A stretch of DNA of 64,000 bases. Origin: Maricaulis maris. GTDB taxonomy: Bacteria > Pseudomonadota > Alphaproteobacteria > Caulobacterales > Maricaulaceae. How positions within the stretch are numbered: position 1 is the stretch's first letter; the number at the start of each line of letters is the position of its first letter. The notes under the pieces are model-generated. The model was not told the DNA's origin. It worked only from the letters and a program-made list of their open reading frames with translations, and did no database searches. Both the position numbers and the translations under genes were made by a program. Where the stretch lies: NCBI RefSeq assembly GCF_003634045.1, contig NZ_RBIM01000001.1, positions 558,001 through 622,000 of the forward strand, given 5' to 3'. Of the stretch, positions 62,570 through 64,000 are shown in pieces.

Positions 62570-62821
62570 TCAGAGCAAACTGGTCGCAACAGTGGCCGAG
62601 GCAGCGCTGTAACCGGCGGCACCAAGTGCAAGGGCCGGAACAATCAGGCGCCAACGTACCCGCTGTTGGCCGGCACTGAACAGGGTGACCATGAGCAGTA
62701 TGGCCGCAACGGCCCCCATCCAGCCGAACACTGAAAATTTGATGGCCAGGAGGGCGAGCGCGACCACGGTGCACAGGGCGGCTGCGCGAACAAAATCTGA
62801 AAAACTCAAACGCTCAGACAC
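62570..62821 (-). CDS. Small membrane protein of unknown function
   Basis: 83 aa from the GTG at 62821 (GGGGGA 4 nt upstream). Three hydrophobic segments: VRAAALCTVVALALLAIKF, GWMGAVAAILLMVTLF and LIVPALALGAAGYSAASA. No motif. It lies between rluA and nadA on the same strand, but the operator array downstream suggests nadABC has its own promoter. A short CAGATAT/ATATCTG repeat precedes it. Confidence 0.6.
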   Translation of the reverse strand: MSERLSFSDFVRAAALCTVVALALLAIKFSVFGWMGAVAAILLMVTLFSAGQQRVRWRLIVPALALGAAGYSAASATVATSLL

Positions 62822-62903
62822 GTTGTCCCCCAACAACACAAGCTCCAATCACAGATGGTCAGATATATCACCACACCTCAAGCGACAATATCTGATGTGG
62901 AGA

Positions 62904-63575
62904 TCAGAACGGGGGCCGGCTCTCGAAACTGACCGGCGCACCCCCGTCCGGGTGGCGAAAGCCCAGCTCCTGCGCGTGCAGGCACAGGCGGTCGCTGGCG
63001 GCCAGTGCCTCGGGTGGCGCGTAGAGATTGTCGCCCAGGATCGGATGGCCCAGATGCAGCATGTGGACGCGCAGCTGGTGGCTGCGTCCGGTCAGCGGGC
63101 TGAGGCGAACCCGGCTGACGCCATCGGCAATGTCCAGCACCTCCCAATCGGTCACCGCACGGCGCCCGCGCTCATGGCAGATCATCTGCCGTGGACGGTT
63201 GGGCCAATCGGTAATGAGCGGCTGGTCGACGCGACCGGATGACTGCGTCATCTCGCCCTGGACCCGCGCGATGTACGACTTGCTTGTCTGACGCTTCTCG
63301 AACTGCTTGCCGATATGCGCCTGGGCGTGTGCGGTCAGGGCCAGGACGATGACGCCAGAGGTATCCATGTCGAGCCGGTGGATGATGCGCGCGGTCGGGA
63401 AGTCAGCGCGGGCACGTGCTTCCAGGCAGTCGGCGCGCTCCGGCCGGTTACCGGGCACGGTGAGCAGGCCGGACGGTTTGTCGATGACCAGGATATGATC
63501 GTCAGCATGGATGACCGGTAGCGGCCCGGCGGGCGGCGGTGAATAAATGAAGGGGCGGGGCGTGTCTCCGGGCAT
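62904..63575 (-). CDS. RluA-family pseudouridine synthase
   Basis: 223 aa from the ATG at 63575. The catalytic motif IIHRLDMDTSGVIVLAL contains the essential Asp; GLLTVPGNRPERADCLEAR and LTGRSHQLRVHMLHLGHPIL are further RluA signatures. No S4 domain. The product is probably an RNA (23S or tRNA) pseudouridine synthase of the RluA/RluC/RluD type; the target site cannot be assigned. Confidence 0.93.
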   Translation of the reverse strand: MPGDTPRPFIYSPPPAGPLPVIHADDHILVIDKPSGLLTVPGNRPERADCLEARARADFPTARIIHRLDMDTSGVIVLALTAHAQAHIGKQFEKRQTSKSYIARVQGEMTQSSGRVDQPLITDWPNRPRQMICHERGRRAVTDWEVLDIADGVSRVRLSPLTGRSHQLRVHMLHLGHPILGDNLYAPPEALAASDRLCLHAQELGFRHPDGGAPVSFESRPPF

Positions 63576-63639
63576 GGGCCGGGTCCATACAGGGTTTTGC
63601 CCGACCTGACCCGGGCCGGCTGCAGGGGCGGGTCGGCGC

Positions 63640-63996
63640 TCAGTTGTCCGGATCGCCCTCGCCATCGCCGGTATTGCCGTCTTCAGCCGCGGCACCAAAG
63701 CCGGCGAGCAGCTGGACACCCTGGGTCGTGGTGGCCTGAAGCACGGTGTTGGCGTTTTGCTGGCCGGAGGTCGCATTGTGCGCCGACCCGAGCTCGGCAG
63801 ACATGGGCTCCGCAAAAGACTGATTGCCCATGCTGGAAGCTGGCGCATTGCCGAGCACCTCGGTATTCGTCTGGCTGATGCTGTCGTCGACCTGGGAGTT
63901 GACGGTGCCGGCGGGTACGGCGTCCTGGGCTTCGGCGGCAATGGACAGGCCAAGCGTTGCCGGCACGGCCAGGATGAGTGCGAAGGCACGGGTCAT
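63640..63996 (-). CDS. RebB-family (R-body) protein with signal peptide
   Basis: 118 aa from the ATG at 63996; its upstream region is cut off by the window edge. Residues 1-24 form a signal peptide (LILAVPATLGLSIAAEAQ). Residues 30-99 match the RebB/killing-trait pattern: VNSQVDDSISQTNTEVLGNA, MGN, HNA, QQNANTVLQATTTQGVQLL. Reb proteins assemble into R-bodies, contractile protein ribbons known from Caedibacter. A signal peptide is unexpected. The tail (EDGNTGDGEGDPDN) is acidic. Confidence 0.75.
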   Translation of the reverse strand: MTRAFALILAVPATLGLSIAAEAQDAVPAGTVNSQVDDSISQTNTEVLGNAPASSMGNQSFAEPMSAELGSAHNATSGQQNANTVLQATTTQGVQLLAGFGAAAEDGNTGDGEGDPDN

Positions 63997-64000
63997 GAAG

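Overview
The window looks like the chromosome of a marine, stalked-type alphaproteobacterium, most likely Maricaulis or a close relative in Maricaulales/Hyphomonadaceae. This is inferred from high G+C, from gene neighbourhoods typical of Alphaproteobacteria (moxR-DUF58; DUF1285-Nudix-DUF6111-cca; trmL next to petABC; prs, rplY-pth-ychF; lgt-midA divergent from ubiK; ybjN-proC) and from protein style. No rRNA, tRNA, CRISPR array, prophage or transposase was seen. Most of the 64 kb is core or housekeeping sequence.

Layout. 1-4.7 kb: a truncated DUF58 gene and moxR, divergent from the DUF1285/Nudix/DUF6111/cca operon. 4.6-8.6 kb: a MarR regulator with a Tat-exported nitroreductase-like protein, a CPBP membrane protease with an AraC regulator, and a small hypothetical gene. 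8.7-13.5 kb: hemF, trmL and the cytochrome bc1 operon petABC. 13.6-21.1 kb: mtnP, an exported trypsin-like protease, an LprI-like protein, a GST, apt, an S10 carboxypeptidase, a hypothetical gene and rlmJ. 21.4-28.3 kb: an ABC-2 exporter with a PhzF protein, an alpha/beta hydrolase, an enoyl-CoA hydratase, a Bcr/CflA exporter and a group III truncated haemoglobin. 28.4-36 kb: translation and lipoprotein genes (ychF, pth, rplY, prs, midA, lgt), ubiK, ybjN and proC. 36-41.7 kb: an EnvZ/OmpR-like pair and a tight operon with a CDP-alcohol phosphatidyltransferase, a HAD phosphatase and a phosphodiesterase-like protein. 41.7-44.8 kb: uvrC, divergent from folM/folB. 45.3-50.7 kb: LysE/LysR, DUF418, DUF4197, a Ca/Na exchanger, a 26-residue membrane peptide gene and a Nudix hydrolase. 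51-58.8 kb: two related histidine kinases with an Rcp1-like receiver, several exported or membrane orphans, an esterase and a phosphoribosyltransferase. 58.8-62.6 kb: the nadABC operon. 62.6-64 kb: a small membrane protein, an RluA-type pseudouridine synthase and a RebB (R-body) family protein with a signal peptide.

The most unusual content lies between and inside these genes. There are three families of palindromic repeats: a 130-bp element present twice with base-pair-conserving changes, a modular triple hairpin present four times, and a GTCATCCC-bounded element present twice. One triple-hairpin copy sits in frame inside nadB and adds about 60 residues. Three matching palindromes with a constant 5-nt spacer precede nadA and look like operator sites. 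A near-palindrome precedes the MarR-linked nitroreductase gene. The exported RebB-like protein at the window edge may belong to an R-body locus that continues outside.
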